NCBI GenBank assembly: GCA_944325865.1
Contig: CALVBS010000009.1
Location: forward strand, 1 to 53,461
Source of the DNA: Candidatus Gastranaerophilales bacterium
Lineage (GTDB): Bacteria; Cyanobacteriota; Vampirovibrionia; Gastranaerophilales; Gastranaerophilaceae
Length of the DNA: 53,461 nucleotides
Direction of reading: 5' to 3'
A model generated the notes under the pieces. It made no database searches, was not told the origin of the DNA, and was given only the letters and a program-made list of their open reading frames with translations. Made by a program: the position numbers and the translations under genes. This document shows, piece after piece, positions 1-8,864 of the stretch; the stretch's first letter is position 1; each line of letters begins with the position of its first letter.

Positions 1-120
1 GGTTGTTCAGTCGGCTGTTCTGTTGGTTGTTCAGTCGGCTGTTCTGTTGGTTGTTCAGTCGGCTGTTCTGTTGGTTGTTCAGTCGGCTGTTCCGTTGGTT
101 GTTCAGTCGGCTGCTCTGTT
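1..120. repeat. Five tandem 24-bp units encoding (PTEQ)10
   Basis: The unit GGTTGTTCAGTCGGCTGTTC plus TGTT is repeated five times from base 1 to 120. The first three copies are identical and copies four and five each carry one substitution. Each unit is itself two diverged 12-bp halves, and each half encodes PTEQ on the minus strand. The array continues to the window edge, so the real copy number is unknown. It is a coding stalk or linker repeat of the adhesin. Confidence 0.95.
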
Positions 121-2651
121 GGAACAACTAAGTTGTCGTCATCATCTTCACCGCCTTTTTCGTCATCAGGAATAATTTCTCCATCAACATCATAATTTGG
201 ATCATCCCCCTGACCGCTGCCTCCGTAATAATAATTACGGTCGTTTTCATCCTGTCCTATATCTGTTACATCGTCAGGTCTAACTGCTTCAACCCTAATT
301 GAAACATCTTTGTCATCACCTTTTGGATTAGTCAATTTATTGGTTGTATCATCCGGCGTGATTGAAGATTTGCCGTCTTCACCGCGATGTTTACCCATAT
401 TGAAATAATAACCGTCAATATACGCATTATCAGCTACAATTTCGACATCTTGCTCTTCACCTCTGCCCTGGCCTTTTCCTTCAACTCTGCCGTTTTTAAC
501 AACTACAGTTGAATCTGCTGCGTGTTCGTAATCGGGAGCTTCGGAGTTATCCCAGTAACTGCCCAAATCCAAAGCTGTTAGTTTAACTTTGTCAGGAGCA
601 ATATTTTTGTTCGGACCAAAATAATCCTGCGGATAATTCGGAACAGTACCTAAATTTTCAATATACAGGTTTTTACCGCGGGTAGTTAAGTTAATATTTT
701 TATCGGCCGTAACTTCACCAATATATGTATTACCCGAAAATTCCGCATTAATACTGCCTTCTCTGGAAATAATTGAACATACATTTGTATCAAGTTTTTT
801 ACCGTTTTCAGAATCAAGGCCTTTTACGTTAATATTGCCTATAGCGAGCATATCAACACCGTATTTGTTATTCGGATTTGGCTGAAGTTTATGAGCTTCA
901 GTTGCTTTATCTCCGAAAAATACATTTTCAGAACCTTCCTGTCTAAAAGTCAACTTATTATCTTCTTCACCAATATTACCGCTTGCAATCAAAGAAATTC
1001 CTTTACCCGAAACATTCGGAACAGGTGCAAGTTCTGTATTTGCGTTCAGAATATCATAAGCCTGCTTTCCGCTATTGGTTGAATCTGCAAGAAGGATAAC
1101 CCTACCGTCAGCATCAATTTTATTAACATTCATATCAGAATCGAGTGCAGTTATATTAATAACAAGATCCTCTGATTTTTTATCCTTTTCAGTAACAGCA
1201 GTATAGGTTCCGTCAATATCAGCATTAATTGACTTTGTTAAATCTCTGTCATTCGGTCCAATACCAACACAGGCATCACCTTCACAATTTCCTACCTCTT
1301 TACCGATTGTACCGTCAACAACATTAATATTTAAATTACCGCCGTCTTTGGTTGTAAGAAGAGTTTTTGCAACACCTGCATTTAGAAGATTTCCGTTATT
1401 AATATCAATATTAATATCACCCTTTGATGTTATGTAATCATCCATATTTTTATTATTTGTATTGCCGATTACAACATCAGAATTTTTATTATTGATGTTT
1501 ACTCCGTGAGAATAAGTATTGCCTTTAACAACAATTCCTTCTGAACCCGCATTGGTCATATTCAAAACGCCATTGTTATTATACAGGGTATTTTCATTAT
1601 TAGCATTAATTAAAATACCGTTAGATTTCTTATTTTCCAGAGCCATTGCTCCATTCTGGTTTTTTACAATTCCGTTTACTTCAATACCGTGGTTGCTCGT
1701 AATTGTGGTATTACCGTCGGCATTTGCAATAAGCCCGTTAAGTTTCACGCCTTTTGAACCTTCTGCGGTAATTGTTACGTCACCGGAGCCGAAGTTTTTC
1801 ATAACGGAAGATGCGTCAGCCAACACGCCGCCATCCGAACCGTATGCGGTAATCTTAATTGAACCGTTTTCACTTTTAAAAGAATTACCGGTATTCAAGT
1901 TATCAACATTAACCAGAGACTTAAATAAATCATCCGCACCCTGTATGGTTGTAACGGAATTTCCTTTTATACCCGCCATAATAGCACCGCCGGTACCTGC
2001 AGTAACATCAGCAGCTCTGAGATTTACATCGTTCCTTGCAAGAATTTTACCGTTAACTTCAATGGTTCCGGTACCTTTGTTATCCATTAAAGATGCATAT
2101 TCCGGATGATTTTCATCAGCAAGAATAGGAGAATATTTAGCCATTGCATCCATATCACCCATACCGCTGAATCTTTCATATGACTGCTGAGAAGGGGTTA
2201 AAACCGATAATGACCCGACATTCAAAACTCCGCTTGAACCAATAACCATTCCATTCGGAGATACAAAGATTGCAGCACCGTCATAGAAGTTATTACCTCT
2301 CATTGTGTTAAGAAGACCGTTAATCTCAATTTTATTATCAACAAAGTTTACAAATTTCTCGATATCTCCGCCTGCATAATTAAACAGAAGATTTGCAATA
2401 TCACCCTCACCAAGCTTAAAGTTTTTATAATGTCTGAAACCTACATCGCCATTTGCTGCGGATGGTGCAAGATCAAAAATCTTGTTGCCATTAATATTAG
2501 ATACATTGTCACCTGTAACAGCTCCAGCATTTGAAATCGAACTGCCTTCCGCAAATACCGGTGAAGAAAACAATACAGGCTGAGCGACCAGCGACAAAGC
2601 CATTACGGCGATTAACATTCTTCTTTTATCATACTTCCTATAAGATGACAT
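1..2651 (-). CDS. Filamentous haemagglutinin-like adhesin (LktA-type), N-terminal 883 residues, runs off left edge
   Basis: The reading frame is open from ATG at 2651 to the left edge, so the C-terminus is missing. Residues 1-34 form a signal peptide (basic MSSYRKYDKRR, hydrophobic core, cleavage after SPVFA). Residues about 35-150 resemble the TPS/haemagglutination-activity domain of two-partner-secretion adhesins, with segments such as NGLLNTMRGNNFYDGAAIF and SPNGMVIGSSGVLNVGSL. A long repetitive region rich in Asn, Gly and Asp follows, as expected for a beta-helix with many 'NGNxTITS'-like strands. It ends in an acidic linker and ten P-T-E-Q units. It is probably a surface adhesin of the kind databases name leukotoxin LktA family filamentous adhesin. 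The secretion partner or anchor is not visible. The start is supported by AAAGGGAC 6-13 bases upstream. The opposite strand holds long shadow frames that I reject. Confidence 0.85.
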   Translation of the reverse strand, partial: MSSYRKYDKRRMLIAVMALSLVAQPVLFSSPVFAEGSSISNAGAVTGDNVSNINGNKIFDLAPSAANGDVGFRHYKNFKLGEGDIANLLFNYAGGDIEKFVNFVDNKIEINGLLNTMRGNNFYDGAAIFVSPNGMVIGSSGVLNVGSLSVLTPSQQSYERFSGMGDMDAMAKYSPILADENHPEYASLMDNKGTGTIEVNGKILARNDVNLRAADVTAGTGGAIMAGIKGNSVTTIQGADDLFKSLVNVDNLNTGNSFKSENGSIKITAYGSDGGVLADASSVMKNFGSGDVTITAEGSKGVKLNGLIANADGNTTITSNHGIEVNGIVKNQNGAMALENKKSNGILINANNENTLYNNNGVLNMTNAGSEGIVVKGNTYSHGVNINNKNSDVVIGNTNNKNMDDYITSKGDINIDINNGNLLNAGVAKTLLTTKDGGNLNINVVDGTIGKEVGNCEGDACVGIGPNDRDLTKSINADIDGTYTAVTEKDKKSEDLVINITALDSDMNVNKIDADGRVILLADSTNSGKQAYDILNANTELAPVPNVSGKGISLIASGNIGEEDNKLTFRQEGSENVFFGDKATEAHKLQPNPNNKYGVDMLAIGNINVKGLDSENGKKLDTNVCSIISREGSINAEFSGNTYIGEVTADKNINLTTRGKNLYIENLGTVPNYPQDYFGPNKNIAPDKVKLTALDLGSYWDNSEAPDYEHAADSTVVVKNGRVEGKGQGRGEEQDVEIVADNAYIDGYYFNMGKHRGEDGKSSITPDDTTNKLTNPKGDDKDVSIRVEAVRPDDVTDIGQDENDRNYYYGGSGQGDDPNYDVDGEIIPDDEKGGEDDDDNLVVPTEQPTEQPTEQPTEQPTEQPTEQPTEQPTEQPTEQPTEQ

Positions 2652-2694
2652 ATTGTGTCCCTTTCTGATTCTTTGTAAACATTCCCTAGGTTAA

Positions 2695-2723
2695 ATTATA
2701 AAATTTGAGCATGGTACTATTAA
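2695..2723 (-). promoter_or_regulatory. Candidate promoter of the adhesin gene
   Basis: On the minus strand a perfect TATAAT (2695-2700) lies 17 bases from TTAATA (2718-2723). This gives a leader of about 40 bases before the ATG at 2651. The -35 element is weak, so the call rests mainly on the -10 and the spacing. Confidence 0.45.
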
Positions 2724-2788
2724 CTATAACTCAAACAAAAACTGTAAATAAAAATTTTTGCTATTTTATAAAAAATTTTTACAAAGTC

Positions 2789-4243
2789 TTAATCAGTGGA
2801 TGTTTTAAAAATTTTGTTATTTAAAAGAAAATATACAGCATAAAAAACTGCCATTAGTATCATCATCTGAATTATCGGAGCAATAAATGACATGTCTTTC
2901 ATTAAATAATAAAATAACCCCATCGGAACAAAAGAAATTGCCATAAATCCGAAAGTTTTCATAGGGTAACGAAGTCCGAGTCCAGGAAGTACAATAATTG
3001 CACTAAGAAAATAATAAAGAAAGTTTGCCCCCAGAGTTCCGATACCAACACCGGCAAGTCCGACTTTCGGAATAAATACTATATTCAATATTATACCCGC
3101 AATACCTGAAATAAGTTTCAGAATAAATTCTATATAAGTTTTATTAGCCAGATGATATTGCAATGTAGTATAATCGGTGAGCCCCATAAAAAAGGTTCCA
3201 AATGCAAAATAAGGAATTAATCTGTAAGCTTCATGGAATTGTGAATGAGAAAGCATTGCTACAAAATCCTGAGAATAAAGTGACATAATGAACACAACAG
3301 GAAGAGATATTAAAATATAATATCCGGTAAAACGTGAAATTATCGGCCTCACATCAATCTTCGCTTCATACATTCTTATAATACGCGGGATAGCCGCAAC
3401 AGTAATAATGGAAAAAATTGTCATCAACAAAGGCAATGTAACACCATATGCAACACCAACATATCCTACTTCAGTAAACCCGCTGATATTATTCATAATA
3501 AACTTGTTGCTCTGGTTTATCACCCATGCACTCAACGATGTCGCAGCAATAGGAACTCCATACCAGAATATAGGCAGCAATACTTTCAAATGAAGTTTAG
3601 GCATCCTGAAATACGCCAGAATATTACTCTGGTACATCAAAAGAATATCAATTAACGTAATTGAAATCCCCATAGCAAGAAGTAGTGACAATGCACCAAG
3701 ATGGAAAACTTTTATAATAAAAATTGATAATCCTATTGTCAAAATCTGATTCAATATTGTTGAAAACGTAAATGCAATAGACTTTAACTGTGCTCTCAAT
3801 AACTGAAAAAGCAATGCTCTTATCGCTACCGGAATTATCAAAAACAAAATACTAAAAAAGTACAAAGGCGTAATTTTAAAGAAAGAATAAAACCAATCTC
3901 TAAAAACAAAAGACAACAAGAACATCATACAGATATTCATACCGAGAATTGTCACAAGAATTGATAAGTATCTTGGCAAATCCTGTGCAAGCTGTGCCTG
4001 CCTAAAGAATCTCAACCCTGAAAGACCAACCCAATCAGAGAATATAATACAAAGAAACGAAAGAAAAGCAATAGACAGTGAATACAACCCATACTGTTCC
4101 GGCGGTAACAGACTTGTATAAACAGGAACAATAATTGCATTCCCCACAGTGCCGCAAATCTTTGACGGGGCATATCTGAACATATCCCTAAAAATTGCTT
4201 TTAATTGAACCTTTTCTTCTTCTTGATTTTCCAGAAATTCCAT
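2789..4243 (-). CDS. Oligosaccharide flippase (Wzx/MATE-like, MOP superfamily)
   Basis: This is a 484-residue integral membrane protein with about 12-14 hydrophobic segments spread over the full length and a short charged N-terminus. The opening (FRDMFRYAPSKICGTVGNAI), the length and the helix distribution match polysaccharide-biosynthesis flippases that move undecaprenyl-linked sugars across the inner membrane. No glycosyltransferase cluster is adjacent, so the substrate cannot be named. The nearest glycan gene is the GT9 enzyme at 35448-36440. The product is probably used in cell-surface glycan export. The family call is firm and the substrate unknown. Confidence 0.8.
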   Translation of the reverse strand: MEFLENQEEEKVQLKAIFRDMFRYAPSKICGTVGNAIIVPVYTSLLPPEQYGLYSLSIAFLSFLCIIFSDWVGLSGLRFFRQAQLAQDLPRYLSILVTILGMNICMMFLLSFVFRDWFYSFFKITPLYFFSILFLIIPVAIRALLFQLLRAQLKSIAFTFSTILNQILTIGLSIFIIKVFHLGALSLLLAMGISITLIDILLMYQSNILAYFRMPKLHLKVLLPIFWYGVPIAATSLSAWVINQSNKFIMNNISGFTEVGYVGVAYGVTLPLLMTIFSIITVAAIPRIIRMYEAKIDVRPIISRFTGYYILISLPVVFIMSLYSQDFVAMLSHSQFHEAYRLIPYFAFGTFFMGLTDYTTLQYHLANKTYIEFILKLISGIAGIILNIVFIPKVGLAGVGIGTLGANFLYYFLSAIIVLPGLGLRYPMKTFGFMAISFVPMGLFYYLMKDMSFIAPIIQMMILMAVFYAVYFLLNNKIFKTSTD

Positions 4244-4304
4244 TACAAACCTTTTGAATTATTTTACAATAAATTCACAAATAAGGCACCCATGTTAACA
4301 ATCG

Positions 4305-5621
4305 TTACTTAATAACACCAAATAAATCATATTCGTCGGCATTATCAATTAAAACATCCTCAATATCCCCAGGAACCACGGCTCTTTCGGATTTTGCATA
4401 TACAAGTCCGTCTATTTCAGGAGCATCATGTTGAGAACGCATTATAACAACACCGTCATCAGTTATGCCCTCTACAATACAAGACAAGGTTTTTCCTATA
4501 TATGTTTGATTGATTTCATACGAAATTTGCTGCTGTAAAGACATAAGTTCCTTATAACGTTTATGTTTTAACTTCTTCGGAACCTGATGCTCCATAGAAT
4601 AGGAAACCGTATTTTTTTCACGTGAATATTCAAATACACCCATTCTGTCAAAACGCATTTTCTTAACAAAATCGTATAATCTTTTGAATTGCTCATCGGT
4701 TTCTCCGGGATAACCCACAATAAAAGCGGTTCTTATTGCAATCCCCGGTATTTTGTCTCGAAGTTTTTGAATCAGTTCTGCATAATCAAAATCAGGGCGT
4801 CTCATAGCTTTCAGAATTTCAGAATCATAATGCTGCAGAGGCAAATCAAGATATTTTACAACTTTATCAAGTTTCGCCATTGCTTCAATAAGCTCATCCG
4901 TAACCTGCGACGGATACGCATACATAATTCTTATCCATCCGAGACCTTCTATATCATTCAATGCTTCAAGCAATTTTGCAAGCGAAGGCTTTCCGTAAAT
5001 ATCAATCCCGTAACTGGTTGTATCCTGTGCAATAAGAACAATTTCCGTTACACCTTTGGCAACCAGTTCTTTAGCTTCTTCAACAATATTTTCAATAGTT
5101 CTTGAATGATAAGCCCCGCGTAACTGCGGAATAATGCAATATCCGCAATGGTAGTTGCATCCGTCGGCAACCTTTATATAAGAACTTGCACCCATTGTTA
5201 TCTGCTGTCGTCTTACATTTTCCGGATAAATATATTCGGGTTTTTCTGAAATTTTTGCGACATACTCATCGTTTTGCTTATTTATAACCTTCTCAACAAC
5301 AGAAACAATCTCCTTCAAATCAGAGGTTCCAAGCATTGCACAGACTTCCGGTATAGCTTCTTTCAACTCATTCTTATGCTTTTGCGGAAGACATCCGGTT
5401 ACAATAACTTTCTTACCATCATTAATCATTTGTAGAATAGATTGTACAGATTCCTGCTCGGCATCATGGATAAAAGAACATGTATTTACGATAACAACAT
5501 CAGCATCACGGTCATCAAGAGTAATCTCATATCCTTTTTCCGCCAAAAGTCCCAGCATAAGTTCCGAGTCAACCAAATTTTTTGCACATCCGTGGTTTAT
5601 TAAAGCTATTTTTTTATTCAT
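4305..5621 (-). CDS. rimO: Ribosomal protein S12 methylthiotransferase RimO
   Basis: The 438-residue protein has the three-part layout of methylthiotransferases. An N-terminal domain carries Cys12 (in NHGCAKNLVDSE, the RimO signature), Cys48 and Cys77, which hold one Fe-S cluster. A radical-SAM core follows with GCNYHCGYCIIP near residue 155 for the second cluster, and a C-terminal TRAM domain closes it. NHGCAKNLVDSE and IPQLRG favour RimO over MiaB. The enzyme thiomethylates the conserved Asp of ribosomal protein S12 using SAM. A GGAG ribosome site precedes the ATG. It is the upstream neighbour of the flippase on the same strand, 61 bases away, and may be cotranscribed. Confidence 0.92.
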   Translation of the reverse strand: MNKKIALINHGCAKNLVDSELMLGLLAEKGYEITLDDRDADVVIVNTCSFIHDAEQESVQSILQMINDGKKVIVTGCLPQKHKNELKEAIPEVCAMLGTSDLKEIVSVVEKVINKQNDEYVAKISEKPEYIYPENVRRQQITMGASSYIKVADGCNYHCGYCIIPQLRGAYHSRTIENIVEEAKELVAKGVTEIVLIAQDTTSYGIDIYGKPSLAKLLEALNDIEGLGWIRIMYAYPSQVTDELIEAMAKLDKVVKYLDLPLQHYDSEILKAMRRPDFDYAELIQKLRDKIPGIAIRTAFIVGYPGETDEQFKRLYDFVKKMRFDRMGVFEYSREKNTVSYSMEHQVPKKLKHKRYKELMSLQQQISYEINQTYIGKTLSCIVEGITDDGVVIMRSQHDAPEIDGLVYAKSERAVVPGDIEDVLIDNADEYDLFGVIK

Positions 5622-5704
5622 ACATATCTCCGTTTGGCGAATTAATAATTCATAAATTCCGCCTGCCTTTTTACTCTAGCATGAATAAAATCTTTTGTAA
5701 TTAA

Positions 5705-6460
5705 CTACCATGGGTAATCGTCTTTAATCTCCCAGCCGTCATGCATAATTAAACAAGAACAGACCTGTGGATTGTTTTTGCAAGCATCCAGCAACGTATC
5801 ACGAGAATCAGATGCTGCCACACTCCCACCTGTTACACTTTTATGATCATCACAGTAAATTTTACCCTTATTATAACGGAAAGAAAAAATATCTTGTCCA
5901 TAGGCATTTGGTTTACGATACCCGTTAGTATCAAATATTTTATGGAAAATACGGGACATACTTTCGGTACCGCCACCGGTAATTGCCGTAAATGCACTTC
6001 CATCCTGAAAAATGTACATAATACGTGTATTAGCCATTGAACTTGAGGGAATGTTTGACTCACCCGGAAATGTGGAGTAGCTGTAGTTATGAAAACAAGC
6101 CTTATTATTATCTTTATTACAATTTACCAGTATCTTCATATACTGAATAACATATTCGTCAAACCACGCATACATTGCTTCCGTGTCATTGTAATCTGTC
6201 TTTGTATCCCAGTTAACAGCCGGTCCATGATCAAGCTGGGATAAATTTATAGCATTTTGAAAAGAACTATAGAATTTCTTCAATGCAACAACTATTGAAA
6301 GCCTTTCTCGTTTCTGAAGAATTGATGGCAGAGTCATTGCTGCAACTATACCAATTATTCCAAGTGTTATAAGAACTTCCGCCAGAGTAAACGCAGGTTT
6401 AAAAATGTCTGCAAAACTGGTTGAAAAGACTTCCACCGGAGTAAAACCTTTTATTTTCAT
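5705..6460 (-). CDS. Pseudopilin / type II secretion-like protein (module 1)
   Basis: I place the start at ATG 6460, which has GGAAG five bases upstream, rather than at TTG codons further up; the product is 251 residues. The prepilin motif AFTLAEVLITLGIIGIVAAM is followed by LKKFYSSFQNAINLS, the usual N-terminal pilin helix. The residue before the cleavage site is Ala, not Gly, and a second prepilin-like start (KGFTPVEV) lies about 20 residues upstream. The globular part has a FQDGSAF strand motif. The protein ends CSCLIMHDGWEIKDDYPW, a terminal signature shared with the other pseudopilins of this window. It is divergent from the HTH-like gene at 6570 across a region with palindromes. It is probably processed by a prepilin peptidase and assembled by the machine at 7634-13458. 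Confidence 0.85.
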   Translation of the reverse strand: MKIKGFTPVEVFSTSFADIFKPAFTLAEVLITLGIIGIVAAMTLPSILQKRERLSIVVALKKFYSSFQNAINLSQLDHGPAVNWDTKTDYNDTEAMYAWFDEYVIQYMKILVNCNKDNNKACFHNYSYSTFPGESNIPSSSMANTRIMYIFQDGSAFTAITGGGTESMSRIFHKIFDTNGYRKPNAYGQDIFSFRYNKGKIYCDDHKSVTGGSVAASDSRDTLLDACKNNPQVCSCLIMHDGWEIKDDYPW

Positions 6461-6484
6461 CAAAACTTCCAACAATTTAAATAA

Positions 6485-6529
6485 TACATTATATAATTAC
6501 ATAGTACATTATATAATGTATTTAGTCAA
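6485..6529 (-). promoter_or_regulatory. Pseudopilin promoter overlapped by two palindromic operators (module 1)
   Basis: On the minus strand TTGACT (6524-6529) and TACTAT (6501-6506) are 17 bases apart. The spacer is filled by a perfect 16-bp palindrome, TACATTATATAATGTA (6505-6520). An imperfect copy, TACATTATATAATTAC, sits at 6485-6500, exactly 20 bp away, over the expected start of transcription. Two sites two helical turns apart covering a promoter suggest cooperative repression, most simply by the divergent HTH-like protein. Confidence 0.65.
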
Positions 6530-6569
6530 TATATTTTTCCATTTATTCATTAAATAGTATCATTGAGCA

Positions 6570-6806
6570 ATGACTTATGGCTATAAATTAGATCAAGAAA
6601 ATATAAGAGAATTGATAAAATATCTCGCAGCAATGCAAGGTATTACTATGCTTAAACTTAAAGACAGAGTTAATGAGAAATATAAAAAAAACGATAGCAT
6701 AAGAAACCTTGGTAATAAATTACGAAACAAAACATTCAGAGTATCCGAGCTATTAGAAATTGCAGACATTCTCGGTTACGACATCTATTTACAAAAAAAA
6801 TCTTAG
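6570..6806 (+). CDS. Small HTH-like DNA-binding protein, divergent from pseudopilin (module 1)
   Basis: The 78-residue protein is all-helical by composition (RELIKYLAAMQGITMLKLKDRV ... LGNKLRNKTFRVSELLEIAD broken into two helical blocks). Its layout resembles small Cro/XRE-type or DUF6471-like DNA-binding proteins, with the segment around IRNLGNKLRNKTFRVSELL as the likely recognition region. I do not recognise a family with certainty. There is no clear ribosome site before ATG 6570, and a TAGTAT box at 6555-6560 would make the mRNA almost leaderless. Its position opposite a pseudopilin repeats the arrangement of three XRE/pseudopilin pairs in this window, which is the main evidence for a repressor role. 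Its 3' end overlaps the convergent SDR gene by four bases. Confidence 0.6.
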   Translation: MTYGYKLDQENIRELIKYLAAMQGITMLKLKDRVNEKYKKNDSIRNLGNKLRNKTFRVSELLEIADILGYDIYLQKKS

Positions 6807-7630
6807 CCGAATTTTTTCTTCATTCCGAGCTTCATAATTGAATTGATAATGGAAAGAGGAAGCCTTGATGCAAGCTGTGCAATTAATGCATCAGTACCTA
6901 TTGTATAAGACACCTTTGGATTTTTAATCTCTGCAGCTTTTTTGATAACATTTACGACTTTTTCAACAGAAAGTCCGGCAGTCCCGTTTTTTTCTGCATT
7001 CATTGCAAGAAAATTCATTTCTTTAGAATATTTTTCATCAGTTTCAAGAGCCTTTTTGTTTAAACTAATGGATTTCTCCCACAAAGGTGTAGCTATAACA
7101 CCGGGCTTAATAGAAATGACCTTAATTTTGCCTCGCATTTCAACTTCCATTGCATTAAATAAAATATCCAACGCTCTTTTTGAAGCACAATAAGGTGCAA
7201 TAAACGGAAATATGCCGAAACTTGCCATCGAACTAATATTAATTACCCGTCCTCCTTCAAGCAGCGGCAAAAGATTTTGTGTCAATTCAATATGCGAAAA
7301 AGTATTAACTTCAAATTGTCTTCTTAAACGGCTTATTTCCATATGTTCCATTGGCCCTGCAATAACACACCCTGCCCCGTTTATTAACACATCAATTCTA
7401 TCAGTCTTTGCTCTGATTAAATCTGCGGCTCCGGTTATTGTATAAGGTTTCTCCATATCAATAAAAAACGGAATCACATTTTCCATTTTAGATAATTCTT
7501 TTTCATATTTAGGGTTTCTGTAACCGGCAAATACTGTTGAGTTTTTGGAGAACTCATTAACAAGAGCCCTTCCTATTCCGGAAGTAGCTCCTGTAATAAC
7601 AAATACTTTTTTCTTTGCAGTGTCTGACAT
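6803..7630 (-). CDS. SDR family NAD(P)-dependent oxidoreductase
   Basis: The 275-residue protein has the short-chain dehydrogenase layout: cofactor loop TGATSGIGR near residue 14, the NGAG turn, catalytic Ser in INISSMASFG and the YxxxK pair in YCASK. A basic C-terminal tail with a hydrophobic patch resembles SDRs acting on lipid or retinol-like substrates, but the substrate cannot be inferred. It begins four bases after the pilC stop codon, so it is probably translated from the pilus operon mRNA, although nothing links its chemistry to pilus assembly. Confidence 0.8.
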   Translation of the reverse strand: MSDTAKKKVFVITGATSGIGRALVNEFSKNSTVFAGYRNPKYEKELSKMENVIPFFIDMEKPYTITGAADLIRAKTDRIDVLINGAGCVIAGPMEHMEISRLRRQFEVNTFSHIELTQNLLPLLEGGRVINISSMASFGIFPFIAPYCASKRALDILFNAMEVEMRGKIKVISIKPGVIATPLWEKSISLNKKALETDEKYSKEMNFLAMNAEKNGTAGLSVEKVVNVIKKAAEIKNPKVSYTIGTDALIAQLASRLPLSIINSIMKLGMKKKFG

Positions 7631-7633
7631 AAC

Positions 7634-8857
7634 TTATTCCATATAAGAACCGAACAACGGTAAGTACAATGCAAGAGCCAATGTCAATACAATAGAACCA
7701 ATTACAATTAACATTAAAGGTTCAATCATTTTAGTCATTGTATCAATAATATCGTCAAGCTTTTTATCAATATATTTTGTTGCCTGCAGTAACATTTCAC
7801 CCAGACGACCTGACTGCTCACCCGTTGCAATCATAAACAGAATCATCTTAGGCATAACACCTGTCGTTCTTAAAGCAACAGATAAATGCTGACCCTGTTG
7901 AACCATACCGGTTGCCGATTCAATCTTCTCTTTCAATGTAAAATTTGTAAGGGTCAGGTTAGACAGATATAAGCATTCTACAATAGGAACACCCGCATCA
8001 TATGCAACCTGCATAACAGCAATAAAGTTCGCAAAATTTGAAAACTGAATTAAATCTGTCAATAACGGAACTTCCAGAACAAACTTATCAATTCTTCTTT
8101 TACTAGGTTCCCACTTAAACAGATAAACGATTGAAAATACAGCACCGCCGAGAATCAACGGAACAAGATACCAGTATTGTTTCAAGAATAAACCTGCATC
8201 CATTAAAGTAGCAGTAATCCAAGGAAGTTCCTTGCCCATACCGTCAAACATGTCTTTAAATACAGGGAATACAAACATCAACATGACGAGTACGATGATT
8301 ACGGCAAGAACAATAACGAACATAGGATACATCAATGTACCGATTACCTTACCCCTGATGTTAGCCTGCTTCGTAAGCAATTCCAAAAGACGTTCAAGTG
8401 TCTTTTCCAATTCACCGGAATCTTCACCGGCTTTACAAAGACCTATATAAACCTGACCGAATTGATTCGGATACTTAGCTATTGTATCTGCAAAAGTAGC
8501 ACCTGCCATAATCTGACGTCTAAGTTCTTTAGCAACAAGTCTGATTTTCAGTTTTGCAGCATCGTTTTCAATAAACATTAACGATTCAATCATAGGAATA
8601 CCGGATTGAGCCAGAATTTGCAGAGTAGAAGTAAATTCCATCTTATCCGCAAGCCCCATGGTTTTCATCTGACCGCCCTGAACTTGTGTAGCAGCCTCTT
8701 TTGCCTTGTCTTTACCAACATTTTCTTCATAAACGTTAGTAGGAATAAAGCCGAGTTTCATGACCTGGGCTCTGGCGTCACGTAAATCTTCCGCTTCAAC
8801 CTTACCCTTGACTATATCTTTATTATTTTTTAATGCTGTGTAACTATAAATTGCCAT
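7634..8857 (-). CDS. pilC: Type IV pilus / type II secretion inner-membrane platform protein PilC/GspF
   Basis: The 407-residue protein has two repeated GspF/T2SSF domains. The first covers residues about 70-190 (KMEFTSTLQILAQSGIPMIE, GEDSGELEKTL) and the second about 270-400 (FSNFANFIAVMQVAYDAGVP, TGEQSGRLGEML). The three expected membrane segments lie near residues 170-195, 225-245 and 380-400. It forms the inner-membrane platform that turns ATPase motion into pilin extraction. AGGTGATG precedes the ATG, and the gene starts eight bases after the pilB stop. It belongs to the operon 13458 to 6803. Confidence 0.92.
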   Translation of the reverse strand: MAIYSYTALKNNKDIVKGKVEAEDLRDARAQVMKLGFIPTNVYEENVGKDKAKEAATQVQGGQMKTMGLADKMEFTSTLQILAQSGIPMIESLMFIENDAAKLKIRLVAKELRRQIMAGATFADTIAKYPNQFGQVYIGLCKAGEDSGELEKTLERLLELLTKQANIRGKVIGTLMYPMFVIVLAVIIVLVMLMFVFPVFKDMFDGMGKELPWITATLMDAGLFLKQYWYLVPLILGGAVFSIVYLFKWEPSKRRIDKFVLEVPLLTDLIQFSNFANFIAVMQVAYDAGVPIVECLYLSNLTLTNFTLKEKIESATGMVQQGQHLSVALRTTGVMPKMILFMIATGEQSGRLGEMLLQATKYIDKKLDDIIDTMTKMIEPLMLIVIGSIVLTLALALYLPLFGSYME

Positions 8858-8864
8858 ACATCAC

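Noticed and set aside
1..120. Possible CRISPR array
   Set aside because: The 24-bp units are contiguous with no spacers and encode PTEQ in frame with the adhesin.
891..2109. Plus-strand frames of 63 and 196 codons
   Set aside because: They lie antisense to the adhesin, whose minus frame has a signal peptide, a TPS domain and an exact repeat. They have no ribosome site and no recognisable domain.
4689..5105. Plus-strand 138-codon frame inside rimO
   Set aside because: Antisense shadow in a gene with clear radical-SAM motifs, and no ribosome site.
5705..6806. Toxin-antitoxin reading of the pseudopilin/HTH pairs
   Set aside because: The partner of each HTH gene is a clear prepilin, and the pairs are divergent rather than operonic.
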